Assembly (NCBI RefSeq): GCF_003097235.1
Contig: NZ_QEQQ01000014.1
Span: 1-64,000, forward strand
Source: Pseudomonas sp. CC120222-01a
GTDB taxonomy: Bacteria; Pseudomonadota; Gammaproteobacteria; Pseudomonadales; Pseudomonadaceae
Direction of reading: 5' to 3'
DNA: 64,000 bases
Under the pieces are notes generated by a model. It was given only the letters and a program-made list of their open reading frames with translations. It was not told the origin of the DNA and ran no database searches. A program made the position numbers and the translations under genes. Below are positions 1 to 8,028 of the stretch, in pieces (within the stretch, counting starts at the first letter, position 1; each line of letters starts with the position of its first letter).

Positions 1-108
1 TCCCACGGTCTGTACTGCGCGAACAGTCAGAAGCGAGTTATGACCCTCCTCCTCCCTTCAAGTCCTACCATACAAGCGGGTTTACCCGCGAAGAGACCCT
101 GTCAGGAC
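1..108. repeat. Window edge with a REP-like palindrome
   Basis: No gene is visible in the first 108 bases. A REP-type palindrome (caagcgggtttacccgcg followed by aagag) lies at about 73-95, directly behind the stop of the aldo/keto reductase. It resembles the other REP elements in the window. Confidence 0.6.
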
Positions 109-933
109 TCAGCTATTCCAATCCGGGGCAAAGTCCGGGCTGACCACCCGCTGATCCTTCGGCAACCCGGCAATCAGTGCCCGGTCGGCATCATCCAGTT
201 GCACCTCCAGCGCCGCCAGGTTGGCCAACTGGTTTTCCCGGCTGCTGGCCTTGGGAATCACCGCCACCCCGTCCTGGTCCAGCAACCACTTCAACGCCAC
301 CTGGCTTGGCAGCACATCATGCTTGCGCGCAATCTCGCGGATCACCGCCTGCTCCGCCGCACGGCCACGGGCCAACGGGGTGTAGGCGGTCAGCAACAGG
401 TCATGTTGACGGGCGTAGTCGAGCAGCGGTTGCTGGTTGAGCAACACGTGGTATTCGACCTGGATCGCCGCCAGCGGCGCGCCCAGTTCTTCGACCACCC
501 GGCGCAGCAGGCCAAGCGGGAAGTTGGCCACGCCAATGCTCCGCGCCTTGCCTTCATCACGCAGGGCCACCAGGGTTTCGATGCTGCGGGCCAGGTCCCA
601 GTCCTTGCCGGGCCAGTGGATGTGGAACAGGTCGACCTGCTCGGTGCCCAGCGCGCGCAGGCTGTCTTCCAGCGACTGGCGCATGGCCTTGGGTTGCAGA
701 CGGTCCCACCAGACCTTGGTGGTCAGGTGGATCTGCTCGCGGGGCACGTGGCTGTCGCGCAGGGCCTGGCCGACGGCGGCCTCGTTGTCGTAGGCGGTGG
801 CGGTGTCGATGTGCCGGTAGCCCAGCTCCAGCGCCTGGTGCACGGCACGGGTGCATTCATCGCCAGTCATCGGCCAGGTGCCCAGGCCGATGCAGGGCAG
901 GTCGAGGCCGTTGCGGGTGGTGAGCCTTTGCAT
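109..933 (-). CDS. dkgB: 2,5-diketo-D-gluconate reductase B-type aldo/keto reductase
   Basis: This is a 274-aa NADPH-dependent aldo/keto reductase of the DkgB type, which reduces 2,5-diketogluconate, methylglyoxal or other small aldehydes in the cytoplasm. Visible family marks are the N-terminal GLGTWP, the active-site stretch DTATAYDNEAAVG, LFHIHWPG, the strand-end SIGVANF, and the C-terminal VSPDFAPDW typical of DkgB. The start at 933 was chosen because AAGGAG lies seven bases upstream; the frame stays open for 22 further codons but without family similarity. It is transcribed alone, divergent from the EamA gene. The substrate is inferred from family only. Confidence 0.85.
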   Translation of the reverse strand: MQRLTTRNGLDLPCIGLGTWPMTGDECTRAVHQALELGYRHIDTATAYDNEAAVGQALRDSHVPREQIHLTTKVWWDRLQPKAMRQSLEDSLRALGTEQVDLFHIHWPGKDWDLARSIETLVALRDEGKARSIGVANFPLGLLRRVVEELGAPLAAIQVEYHVLLNQQPLLDYARQHDLLLTAYTPLARGRAAEQAVIREIARKHDVLPSQVALKWLLDQDGVAVIPKASSRENQLANLAALEVQLDDADRALIAGLPKDQRVVSPDFAPDWNS

Positions 934-1158
934 GAAAACTCCTTGTTCGAGGTCGAAGGTCCGCAGGCGATGGTGCGCGCTTTGGCGGGTACGGACCATG
1001 CAGCCGGGGCGGAAAGTGGTCGATCAGCGAACGGAATGGCAAACGTCCCATGGAAAGGGTGGAAATGAACTTCCTTAAGTCGTCGTATCTCTTCTAGAAT
1101 CCGTGCTGTCGCACCTTCCCCTGGCGCAGCATCGAGCCGCGCCGCTGTCGAGAACGCC

Positions 1159-2037
1159 ATGAGTTCCAGCACACCGCTGTCCGGAGTCAACCAACCCCTG
1201 CGCGGCATCGCCCTGGTGGTGGTGGCGACGTTCCTGTTCGCCAGTCACGATGCCCTGTCCAAATTCCTCGGTGGGCTCTACCCGATCGTCATGGTGGTGT
1301 GGGCGCGCTACGTGGTGCACACGCTGTTGATGGCGGGGATCTTCCTGCCCAAGTCGGGCCTCAATGTGTTGCGTACCCGTCGCCCGGTGCTGCAGACCTT
1401 GCGTGCGCTGAGCCTGCTGAGTACCAGCCTGCTGTTCACCACCGGCTTGCAATACCTGCCGCTGGCCGAGGCGACCTCGGTCAACTTCCTTGCCCCGGTG
1501 CTGGTCACCGCGCTGTCGGCGCCGTTGCTCAAGGAGCGGGTGACGACCGGGCAGTGGGTCGCGGTGGTGCTGGGCTTCATCGGCGTGCTGGTGGTGGTGC
1601 ACCCCGGAGGCGCGATGTTCACCCCGGCGATCCTGTACCCGTTCGGATCGGCGCTGGGCTTCTGCTTCTATCAGCTGCTTACGCGCATTCTGGCGGCTTA
1701 TGACAGCCCGACCACCAGCAACTTCTACGCCGGGCTGTGCAACACCCTGGTGATGAGTGCGCTGGTGCCGTTCTTCTGGGAAGTGCCGCGCTGGGAGCAT
1801 GCGTTGCTGATGCTGGCCCTGGGCGGTTTCGGCATGAGTGCGCACCTGCTGCTGACCCAGGCCTTCCGCCACGCAGCGCCAGCGCTGCTGGCGCCGTTCA
1901 GCTACTGCCAGATCGTGTTTGCCGGGTTGCTGGGGCTGCTGATCTACGGTCAGGTGCCTGACAGTGCGAGCTTGCTGGGTATCGCCATCATCTGCCTGAG
2001 CGGCCTGGGCGCTGCGTGGATGCAGCGCAAGAAGTAA
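1159..2037 (+). CDS. EamA-family (DMT) transporter
   Basis: This is a 292-aa inner-membrane protein of the drug/metabolite transporter superfamily, with two EamA repeats and about ten hydrophobic segments. Typical elements are the first helix with ATFLFASHDALSKFL, the LPLAEATSVNFLAPVLV segment closing the first half, and LLKERVTTGQWVAVVLGFIGV, which is the usual helix 4-5 join. It ends in a positively charged cytoplasmic tail (MQRKK). Such proteins export metabolites or amino acids, but the substrate cannot be read from sequence. It stands alone, divergent from dkgB and followed by REP elements. Confidence 0.85.
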   Translation: MSSSTPLSGVNQPLRGIALVVVATFLFASHDALSKFLGGLYPIVMVVWARYVVHTLLMAGIFLPKSGLNVLRTRRPVLQTLRALSLLSTSLLFTTGLQYLPLAEATSVNFLAPVLVTALSAPLLKERVTTGQWVAVVLGFIGVLVVVHPGGAMFTPAILYPFGSALGFCFYQLLTRILAAYDSPTTSNFYAGLCNTLVMSALVPFFWEVPRWEHALLMLALGGFGMSAHLLLTQAFRHAAPALLAPFSYCQIVFAGLLGLLIYGQVPDSASLLGIAIICLSGLGAAWMQRKK

Positions 2038-2052
2038 AAGGGTTTGAGATTG

Positions 2053-2178
2053 CCGGGGCTGCTGCGCAGCCCATTCGCGACGCAAGGCCGCTCCCACATG
2101 GGATTGCGTTCTCCTGTGGGAGCGGCCTTGCCGGGGCGCCGGACCGGTCGGAAAGGGCCGCAAAGCGGCCCCATGGCC
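2053..2178. repeat. REP pair and hairpin between convergent genes
   Basis: An inverted pair GCAAGGCCGCTCCCAC (2082-2097) and GTGGGAGCGGCCTTGC (2116-2131) is followed by a GGGCCG/CGGCCC hairpin (2155-2171). The block sits between the convergent EamA and aldehyde dehydrogenase genes. It could stop transcription from both sides. Confidence 0.75.
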
Positions 2179-2181
2179 CTG

Positions 2182-3633
2182 TCAGGCCAACTGGTAAGTG
2201 GTCTTCACCCGGGTAAAGAACTGCCGCGCATGGGTCCCTTGTTCCCGCGACCCCAGGCTCGAAGCGCCATTGCCACCAAACGGCACGTGGTAGTCCACCC
2301 CCGCCGTCGGCAAATTGACCATCACCATGCCGGCCGAGCTGTTGCGCTTGAAGTGCTCGGCGTGGCGCAGCGAGGTGGTGACGATCCCCGCCGACAATCC
2401 GAATGCCGTGTCCTCGGCAGCGGCAAAGGCTTCATCGTAGTCACGCACCTTGAGCACACTCAGCACCGGCCCGAAGATCTCTTCGCGGTAAATGCGCATG
2501 TCCGGCGTCACCTCGGTGAACAGCGCCGGGGTAAACAGATAGGCCCCCGCAGCGTTCTCCACCACCTCGCCACCGCACACCAGCTTCGCCCCCTGTTCAC
2601 GACCACTGGCCACGTACGCCAGGTTCTGCTCCAGCTGTCGGCCATCGACCACCGGGCCGATATCGGTACTGGCCTGCAACGCATCGCCCACCGTCAGCGC
2701 ACGGGTGCGTTCGGCCAGGCGCGCGACGAAGGCGTCGTGGATGCCCTCGGTAACGATCACCCGCGAGCTTGCCGTGCAACGCTGCCCGGTGCTGAAGAAC
2801 GAACCGTTCAGCGCCACGTCCACCGCCTGCTCGAGGTCGGCATCGTCGAGCACGATCAGCGGGTTCTTGCCGCCCATTTCCAGCTGCACTTTCTTCATGC
2901 CTTCCGCCGCCAGTCGGGCGATCTGCCGGCCAGTATTTTCCGAGCCGGTGAAGCTGATTCCATCGATCAGCGGCGAGCGGATGATCGTGTCGCCGACGCT
3001 GCGCCCCGGCCCGATCAGCATGTTGAACACGCCCGCAGGCAGGCCGGCGCGGGAGATGATCTCGGCCAGCGCCCAGGCCGAGGAGGGCACCAGCTCGGCG
3101 GGCTTGAACACCACGCAGTTGCCGAAGCACAGCGCCGGGGCGATCTTCCACGCCGGGATGGCGATCGGGAAGTTCCACGGCGCAATGATGCCGACCACGC
3201 CCAAGGGTTGGGTGAACACGTCGATGCCCACGTCCTGGCGCACCGACTGGTATTTCTCGCCCTCGGCGCGCAGCGCCTCCTGGGCGTAGAACTTGAACGA
3301 GCGCCCGGCGCGGTCCACTTCACCGAGGGCCTCGCGGACGACCTTGCCTTCCTCGCGGGCCAGCAGGGTGGCCAGCTCCTGGCGGCGGGCGAGAATTTCG
3401 CTGCCGATGAAGTCCAGCGCATCGGCGCGCTGCTGCGGGTTGCTGCGCGCCCAGCCAGGTGCGGCGCGGCGGGCGGCGACGAGGGCCTGTTCGGTCAACG
3501 CCTGGTCGGCACGGACGAAGCGCTCGATCACCTCACCGGGGTTGGACGGGTTGCGGTTGTCCAGCACATCGCTGCCGCTGTCCAGCGCGACGAAGGCGCC
3601 GTCGACGTAACTGCTCTTGGTAACCAGGGTCAT
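2182..3633 (-). CDS. NAD(P)-dependent aldehyde dehydrogenase
   Basis: This 483-aa enzyme of the ALDH superfamily oxidises an aldehyde to the carboxylic acid in the cytoplasm. Visible residues are the cofactor-pocket APWNFP (151-156), FTGS (228-231), the general base Glu252 in LEMGGKNP and the nucleophile Cys286 in GQRCTASS. Length and sequence resemble the alpha-ketoglutarate-semialdehyde/succinate-semialdehyde group. Its start overlaps the stop of the 2-hydroxyacid dehydrogenase gene by four bases (ATGA), so it is the third gene of a FAD oxidoreductase, hydroxyacid dehydrogenase and aldehyde dehydrogenase operon. The context suggests oxidation of an aldehyde released by the FAD enzyme. The exact substrate is unknown. 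Confidence 0.88.
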   Translation of the reverse strand: MTLVTKSSYVDGAFVALDSGSDVLDNRNPSNPGEVIERFVRADQALTEQALVAARRAAPGWARSNPQQRADALDFIGSEILARRQELATLLAREEGKVVREALGEVDRAGRSFKFYAQEALRAEGEKYQSVRQDVGIDVFTQPLGVVGIIAPWNFPIAIPAWKIAPALCFGNCVVFKPAELVPSSAWALAEIISRAGLPAGVFNMLIGPGRSVGDTIIRSPLIDGISFTGSENTGRQIARLAAEGMKKVQLEMGGKNPLIVLDDADLEQAVDVALNGSFFSTGQRCTASSRVIVTEGIHDAFVARLAERTRALTVGDALQASTDIGPVVDGRQLEQNLAYVASGREQGAKLVCGGEVVENAAGAYLFTPALFTEVTPDMRIYREEIFGPVLSVLKVRDYDEAFAAAEDTAFGLSAGIVTTSLRHAEHFKRNSSAGMVMVNLPTAGVDYHVPFGGNGASSLGSREQGTHARQFFTRVKTTYQLA

Positions 3634-4598
3634 GCGCTACGGATCCTTTTGGCGGAGTTGTGGCGGGCGACGAAGTCGCTGATGTTGTCCACGGCGCTGT
3701 CCATCAGCTGCTGCATGGCGTCTTCGCTGCTCCAGGCGATATGCGGGTTGAGCAGGAAGTCGTCGCGGTCGATCAGCTGGAACAGCGGGTTGCTCGGGTG
3801 CAGCGGCTCGACTTCCACCACGTCCAGCGCCACGCCACCCAGGCGCCCGTGCTGCAGGGCGTCGATCAACGCGGCTTCGTTGACCACGCCACCGCGGCCG
3901 GTGTTGACCACGATGGCATCCGACTTCATCAGTGCCAGGCGGTCGGCGTCGATCAGGTTGTGGGTTTCCGGCGTGAGCGGGCAGTTGATCGACAGCACGT
4001 CGCAGCTGCGCAGCAACTCGGCCAACGGTCGGCAGTCGCTACCGCGGCGCTTGCCACCCCGGTCCTCGAACAGCACCTGCATGCCGAAGGCCCGCGCCAG
4101 TTCGGCCAGGCGCAGGGCAATCGGGCCGCTGCCGATGATCGCCAGCTGCTTGCCACGCACATCGCGGATGCGGTGGTCGAAGTAGATGTTCTTGTACTCG
4201 GCCTCGCCGGCATGCACCTGGCGCATCAGCCGGGTGAACGCGGCCGGGCGGCGGAACAGCTCGAGGATCATCGCCAGGCTGTGTTCGGCCACGGTGTTGG
4301 CGGCGTAGCCCGGCACGCTGGCCACTTCGATGCCATGGGCGTCGCAGTAGTCGACATCGACGATGTCGCGGCCGGTCAGGGCCAGCGAGATCATCTTCAG
4401 CTTGGGCAGCTGGCGCAGGTGTTCTTCACGCAGCGGCACGCTGCAGGTGAAGGCGATGGTGGCATCCTTCAGGTGCTCGAGCATCTGCTCCGGGTGGGTG
4501 TAGGCAAACTGCTGCCAGGTGTGTTCACAGTCCGGGCGCTTGAGCCGGGTGGAGGGCGCCAGGCCCTCGTCGTCGAGCAGGACGATATGTTCGCTCAT
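3630..4598 (-). CDS. D-2-hydroxyacid dehydrogenase (NAD-binding)
   Basis: This is a 322-aa member of the D-isomer 2-hydroxyacid dehydrogenase family (glycerate/hydroxypyruvate reductase type). It has a Rossmann segment IIGSGPIALRLAE (154-166), catalytic Arg235 in NTGRGGVVNE, an acidic residue in the VEVEP region (262-264) and His286 in NPHIAWSS. The start at 4598 follows AAGGAAG; a longer upstream reading lacks similarity. It lies ten bases behind the FAD oxidoreductase and overlaps the aldehyde dehydrogenase start by four bases. It probably interconverts a 2-oxo acid and a 2-hydroxy acid in the same pathway, which is inference from context. Confidence 0.87.
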   Translation of the reverse strand: MSEHIVLLDDEGLAPSTRLKRPDCEHTWQQFAYTHPEQMLEHLKDATIAFTCSVPLREEHLRQLPKLKMISLALTGRDIVDVDYCDAHGIEVASVPGYAANTVAEHSLAMILELFRRPAAFTRLMRQVHAGEAEYKNIYFDHRIRDVRGKQLAIIGSGPIALRLAELARAFGMQVLFEDRGGKRRGSDCRPLAELLRSCDVLSINCPLTPETHNLIDADRLALMKSDAIVVNTGRGGVVNEAALIDALQHGRLGGVALDVVEVEPLHPSNPLFQLIDRDDFLLNPHIAWSSEDAMQQLMDSAVDNISDFVARHNSAKRIRSA

Positions 4599-4608
4599 GC
4601 TGTCTTCC

Positions 4609-6000
4609 TTATTTTTTCTGCGCCGGCACATAGCCGGCCGGGGCCATGCTGACCAGCTGGCGGGTGACGAAACCGGCGTCCTGGTCGTGGTCTTCCAGCG
4701 ACTCCTTGCGCACCAGCGCATCACGCACCATGTGCGCGCCGAAGAAGCGGAACGGCTCTGGCGGCAGCAGCTTCATCTTCTGGTTGACCAGGCCGCAGTT
4801 GGCCCACTCGTCATTGGCATGGGTGGCCAGCGACTTGATGATGCGGCTGGCGAACACCGTGGTAGCCACGCCGTTGCCCGAGAAGCCGATGCCGTAGCTC
4901 ACCGTCTGGTGATGGTCGAGGTAGCCGAAGTTGGGCAGCCCTTTCATGGCCCGGTCGATCGGGCCGGTCCAGCTGCTGACCACCGGCACGTCCTCCAGTT
5001 GTGGGTACAGGCGGCGCAGCTCGGCGGCGACCTTGTCGGCGGCCGGCGAGGGTTTTTCATACAGGTTGCCGATGCGTCCGGCATAGGCGAACTGGCCCAG
5101 CGGCTTGCCGAACACCACGCGGCCGTCCGGGGTGTTGCGCCAGTAGTTGAGCACGGTGCGCGAGTCGGTCATGCACTCGCCGCGGCTGAAACCGATGGCG
5201 TCGAGCTTGGCCTTGACCGGTGCAGTGGCCACCATGTCGCTGGACATGATCGCGATCATCCGGCGCAGCTCGGGGAACTGCGCGCCCCAGGCATTGAGCG
5301 CCAGCACCACGTGGTTGGCCTTCACGTGGCCCTTGGCGGTGTGCACCACGGGGTTTTTCCCACGCACCAGGTGGGTGAACGGCGATTTCTCGAAGATCTT
5401 CACCCCCAGCTTCAGCGCCACCCGGCGCAGGCCACGGGCGAGCATGGCTGGCTGCACGGTGGCGGCGTTGGGGTCGAAGATGCCGCCCAGCACCAGCGGC
5501 GAGCCGACGCGACCACGGATGGTCTCGCGGTCCAGGTCCTGGAACGGGTTGACGTCGAGCTTCTGCAGCCCTTCGGTGAGCACCCGCCAGGAGTTCATCT
5601 GCCGCTGGTTGGTTGCGGTCCACAGCCAGCCGTCCTTGCGGTACTGGGCATCGATGCCGTGCTCCTGGCAGAAGCTGCCGATCTCGTCGATCGCCGATTC
5701 CGCCGCCTCGCAGATGCGCCGCGCCTCGACGTCACCGCAGATGGTGCGCACCGACAGGTACTTGCCCCACCAGTTGGTGGCGATGCCACCGTTGCGCCCG
5801 CTGGCGCCGGAGCCGCAGCGGTCGCGCTCGACAATGACGATGGTTTTTTCCGGGTGGGCCTGCTTCAGGCGAATGGCCGACCACAGGCCAAGAAAACCAC
5901 CGCCGACGATACACACGTCGGCTTGAATCGAATCCTGCAGGGCAGGGGCCAGGTCACTGTCCAGATCGAGTGCCTGGGCATACCAGAATCCGCGGTACAT
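4609..6000 (-). CDS. FAD-dependent amine/amino-acid oxidoreductase (DAO family)
   Basis: This is a 463-aa flavoprotein of the DAO fold, similar in layout to gamma-glutamylputrescine oxidoreductase and related amine oxidases. The dinucleotide-binding motif IVGGGFLG is at 31-38, with the acidic strand end IVERD at 56-60 and the FAD-contacting GSGASGRNGG at about 63-72. A C-terminal GYLDHHQTVSYGIGFSGNGV segment is typical of the family. It opens a three-gene operon and has an AGAGG ribosome site eight bases before the ATG. It is divergent from the GlxA-type regulator, which is its likely controller. The product aldehyde or oxo acid may feed the two dehydrogenases behind it. Confidence 0.85.
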   Translation of the reverse strand: MYRGFWYAQALDLDSDLAPALQDSIQADVCIVGGGFLGLWSAIRLKQAHPEKTIVIVERDRCGSGASGRNGGIATNWWGKYLSVRTICGDVEARRICEAAESAIDEIGSFCQEHGIDAQYRKDGWLWTATNQRQMNSWRVLTEGLQKLDVNPFQDLDRETIRGRVGSPLVLGGIFDPNAATVQPAMLARGLRRVALKLGVKIFEKSPFTHLVRGKNPVVHTAKGHVKANHVVLALNAWGAQFPELRRMIAIMSSDMVATAPVKAKLDAIGFSRGECMTDSRTVLNYWRNTPDGRVVFGKPLGQFAYAGRIGNLYEKPSPAADKVAAELRRLYPQLEDVPVVSSWTGPIDRAMKGLPNFGYLDHHQTVSYGIGFSGNGVATTVFASRIIKSLATHANDEWANCGLVNQKMKLLPPEPFRFFGAHMVRDALVRKESLEDHDQDAGFVTRQLVSMAPAGYVPAQKK

Positions 6001-6012
6001 GAGGGGTGCCTC

Positions 6013-6043
6013 TGAGCATGTTGTTGTGACGACATGATGCTCA
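6013..6043. promoter_or_regulatory. Inverted repeat in the FAD oxidoreductase leader
   Basis: TGAGCAT (6013-6019) and ATGCTCA (6037-6043) form a perfect 7-bp inverted repeat with a 17-base spacer, just upstream of the FAD oxidoreductase start at 6000. It may be an operator or a leader hairpin. Its role is inferred. Confidence 0.4.
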
Positions 6044-6125
6044 GCGTGGCCGGCGGCCCGATATTACAGGCATGACAATTGATAGAACGGCGGCGCGTTT
6101 TGTCATGGACTTACTATTTGTCGTG

Positions 6126-6142
6126 CGGCATATGATATGCCG
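6126..6142. promoter_or_regulatory. 17-bp palindrome, candidate operator
   Basis: CGGCATAT and ATATGCCG form a perfect palindrome around a single G in the divergent promoter region between the FAD oxidoreductase operon and the GlxA-type regulator. The position fits autoregulation or control of the divergent operon. Confidence 0.5.
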
Positions 6143-6197
6143 GACGCCAGGTGCGCCCTACAATGGCGCTATCCAGCATGTCATGAGGCCGACTTTC

Positions 6198-7253
6198 ATG
6201 GTTGCGCAACTACAAGAAGAACAACAACTACAACCCCCGGCGCAGATCAAACCCGAACTGCGCGTCGGCTTCGTGCTGCTCAACCAGTTCACCCTGGTGC
6301 CCGTCGCCGGCCTGGTGGATTCGCTGCGCTTTGCCGCCGACAAGTCGTTCCGCAGCCAGCAAGTCTATTGCCAATGGGACTGGATGACCCTCGACGACCA
6401 GCCGATCGCCGCCAGCTGCGGTATGCCGGTCTCGCCGACCAAGCCGCTCAACCTGTTCGCCCAGTACGACTACATCGTGGTCGCTGGCGGCCTGCTGGGC
6501 GAAACCCGCAACCCGCCGGGCTGGCTGCTGGATGCCCTGCGCGACGTGCATGCGGCCAACATCCCGATCATCGCCCTGTGCTCGGCTTCGTTCGTGCTGG
6601 GCAAGGCCGGCCTGCTCGACGGCCGCCGCTGCGCCGTGCATTTCACCTTGCGCGACGAGTTCCGCGAGCGCTTCCCGCTGTCGACCATGGTCATCGACAA
6701 GAGCTACGTCGATGACCGCGGCATCATCACCTGCCCGGGCGGCACGGCCATTGACCTTGCGGCCAACCTGATCCGCCGCCATTGCGGCGCGGTGCGGGCG
6801 CAGAAGGGCCTGGAATATTTGCTGGTGGATGAGCGGGCGGAGGAGGAGAGTGACCAGGCTGGCAGCGACAGCGTGTACCAGAACGACCGGGTACAGCGGG
6901 CGATTGCCTTCATGCGCGCCAACCTCGATGCGTCGATGACGCTCAAGGCGGTGGCCGAAGCGGTGGGCACCCACCCGCGACAGTTACACCGCGAGTTCGT
7001 CGCCAACACCCAGGAACCACCAGCCAACTACTGGCGCAAACTGCGCCTGGATCACGCGCGGCGCCTGCTGGTGAACACCAGCCAGAACATCACCACCATT
7101 GCCCTGGCCTGCGGGTTTTCCGATGCTTCGCACTTCATCCTGTGGTTCCGCAAGCAGTATGGCGAGACGCCGTACAGCTTCCGCAAGCGGCGGCACGAAG
7201 TGGAGCGGTTTGACTGGCATGGTGACAAAGTAGGTCTGGACCCAGACTTGTAG
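6198..7253 (+). CDS. GlxA-family AraC-type transcriptional regulator
   Basis: This is a 351-aa regulator with an N-terminal DJ-1/PfpI-like amidotransferase-type domain and a C-terminal AraC/XylS DNA-binding domain of two helix-turn-helix units. The nucleophile-elbow sequence ALCSASFVLGKAGLLDGRR and the GGTAIDLAANLI segment mark the GlxA group. AFMRANLDASMTLKAVAEAVG and the terminal SDASHFILWFRKQYG mark the AraC half. The start at 6198 has GAGG eight to nine bases upstream; 6183 is an alternative. Relatives control catabolism of quaternary amines, arginine or opine-like compounds. It is divergent from the FAD oxidoreductase operon and convergent with the RidA gene. Confidence 0.88.
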   Translation: MVAQLQEEQQLQPPAQIKPELRVGFVLLNQFTLVPVAGLVDSLRFAADKSFRSQQVYCQWDWMTLDDQPIAASCGMPVSPTKPLNLFAQYDYIVVAGGLLGETRNPPGWLLDALRDVHAANIPIIALCSASFVLGKAGLLDGRRCAVHFTLRDEFRERFPLSTMVIDKSYVDDRGIITCPGGTAIDLAANLIRRHCGAVRAQKGLEYLLVDERAEEESDQAGSDSVYQNDRVQRAIAFMRANLDASMTLKAVAEAVGTHPRQLHREFVANTQEPPANYWRKLRLDHARRLLVNTSQNITTIALACGFSDASHFILWFRKQYGETPYSFRKRRHEVERFDWHGDKVGLDPDL

Positions 7254-7262
7254 CTTGGCTTG

Positions 7263-7311
7263 CTGGCCCATTCGCGGGCTTGTCTCGCGAAGGGCCGCAA
7301 AGCGGCCCCAG
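7263..7311. repeat. REP element with GC hairpin between convergent genes
   Basis: A REP-type sequence (ttcgcgggcttgtctcgcgaa) is followed by GGGCCGC-aaa-GCGGCCC, a strong hairpin between the regulator stop and the RidA stop. It is probably a bidirectional transcription stop. Confidence 0.65.
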
Positions 7312-7316
7312 CAATC

Positions 7317-7655
7317 TCAAAGCTGCCCGAAGGCCTGAATCTCGATGCGGTACTCAGGCGCCGCCAGAGCAGCCCCCACACAAGCCCGCACCGGCGGCTG
7401 GCTCCCCACCCAGGCGTCGTACACCTCGTTCATCGCCGCAAACTCGCCCATGTCGGCCAGCCAGATCTGCATGCGCGTGAGGTTTTGCTTGCCGGCCCCG
7501 ATCTGCGCCAGCCACTGCTCCAGTTGCGCCAGCACACAACGTGTCTGCGCAGCGATATCACCCGCTTCCAACGCAACGATCCCGGAGGTCTCGATGCGCC
7601 CATCCACCAGCACCATCTGGCTGGCCCTTGGGCCAGGGTTGATCCGTTCGATCAT
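7317..7655 (-). CDS. RidA/YjgF family deaminase
   Basis: This is a 112-aa small protein of the RidA family, which hydrolyses reactive enamine/imine intermediates to the keto acid and ammonia. The start at 7655 follows GAGGAG. Family features are the N-terminal IERINPGPRASQMVLVDGRIETSG, the central DIAAQTRCVLAQLEQWLAQIG and the closing PVRACVGAALAAPEYRIEIQAFG. The active-site Arg is conserved in VRACVG, while the final Glu motif is reduced to YRIEIQA. It is the last gene of the MFS, cupin and RidA operon with an 11-base gap. Its presence supports an imine-forming FAD oxidation in this region. Confidence 0.85.
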   Translation of the reverse strand: MIERINPGPRASQMVLVDGRIETSGIVALEAGDIAAQTRCVLAQLEQWLAQIGAGKQNLTRMQIWLADMGEFAAMNEVYDAWVGSQPPVRACVGAALAAPEYRIEIQAFGQL

Positions 7656-7666
7656 CTGCCCGCTCC

Positions 7667-8017
7667 TCAGAACAGCACGTAGGTCTTGCGCAGGGTTTCG
7701 TGGATATGCCACACGCCCTCGCAGTTTTCCGGGAACAGCACGGCATCGCCGGCACGCAGCTCCACCGGTTCGCCACCATCAGGGGTGAAGGTGCAGCGGC
7801 CACTGACGATATGGCTGAACTCGCGGTTCTTGAGGAAGCGGCGGAACACGCCCGGGCTGCTTTCCCACACACCGATGCTGGCGCCGACCGCTTCATCGGT
7901 CTGGTCCTGGGCAGAGGCGGCATGGGCGATCGGTTCGCCGATCGGCAGGCGGGCAGGGGCCGGTTCACCCAGCAGCGAGGCAGGGGCATTGCGGACAACG
8001 GTAAGGACTTGGCTCAT
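7667..8017 (-). CDS. Cupin-domain protein (DUF861/EutQ-like)
   Basis: This is a 116-aa single-domain cupin. The two conserved barrel motifs appear as SHIVSGRCTFTPDGGEPVELRAGDAVLFPENCEGVW, here split by a short loop; the run GVWESSPGVFRRF just before them is typical of the cupin_3 (DUF861) group. Members are small enzymes or ligand-binding proteins found beside catabolic operons, often for ureides or amino acids. The start has AAGGAA upstream. It sits between the MFS and RidA genes with gaps of 11 bases, so it is co-transcribed. The reaction is unknown. Confidence 0.8.
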   Translation of the reverse strand: MSQVLTVVRNAPASLLGEPAPARLPIGEPIAHAASAQDQTDEAVGASIGVWESSPGVFRRFLKNREFSHIVSGRCTFTPDGGEPVELRAGDAVLFPENCEGVWHIHETLRKTYVLF

Positions 8018-8028
8018 GACGGGTTCCT

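Noticed and set aside
2044..4185. Long + strand open frame opposite the two dehydrogenases
   Set aside because: It is antisense to clear enzyme genes and its translation is low-complexity and His/Arg/Gln-rich, as expected from GC-rich third positions. No ribosome site was seen.
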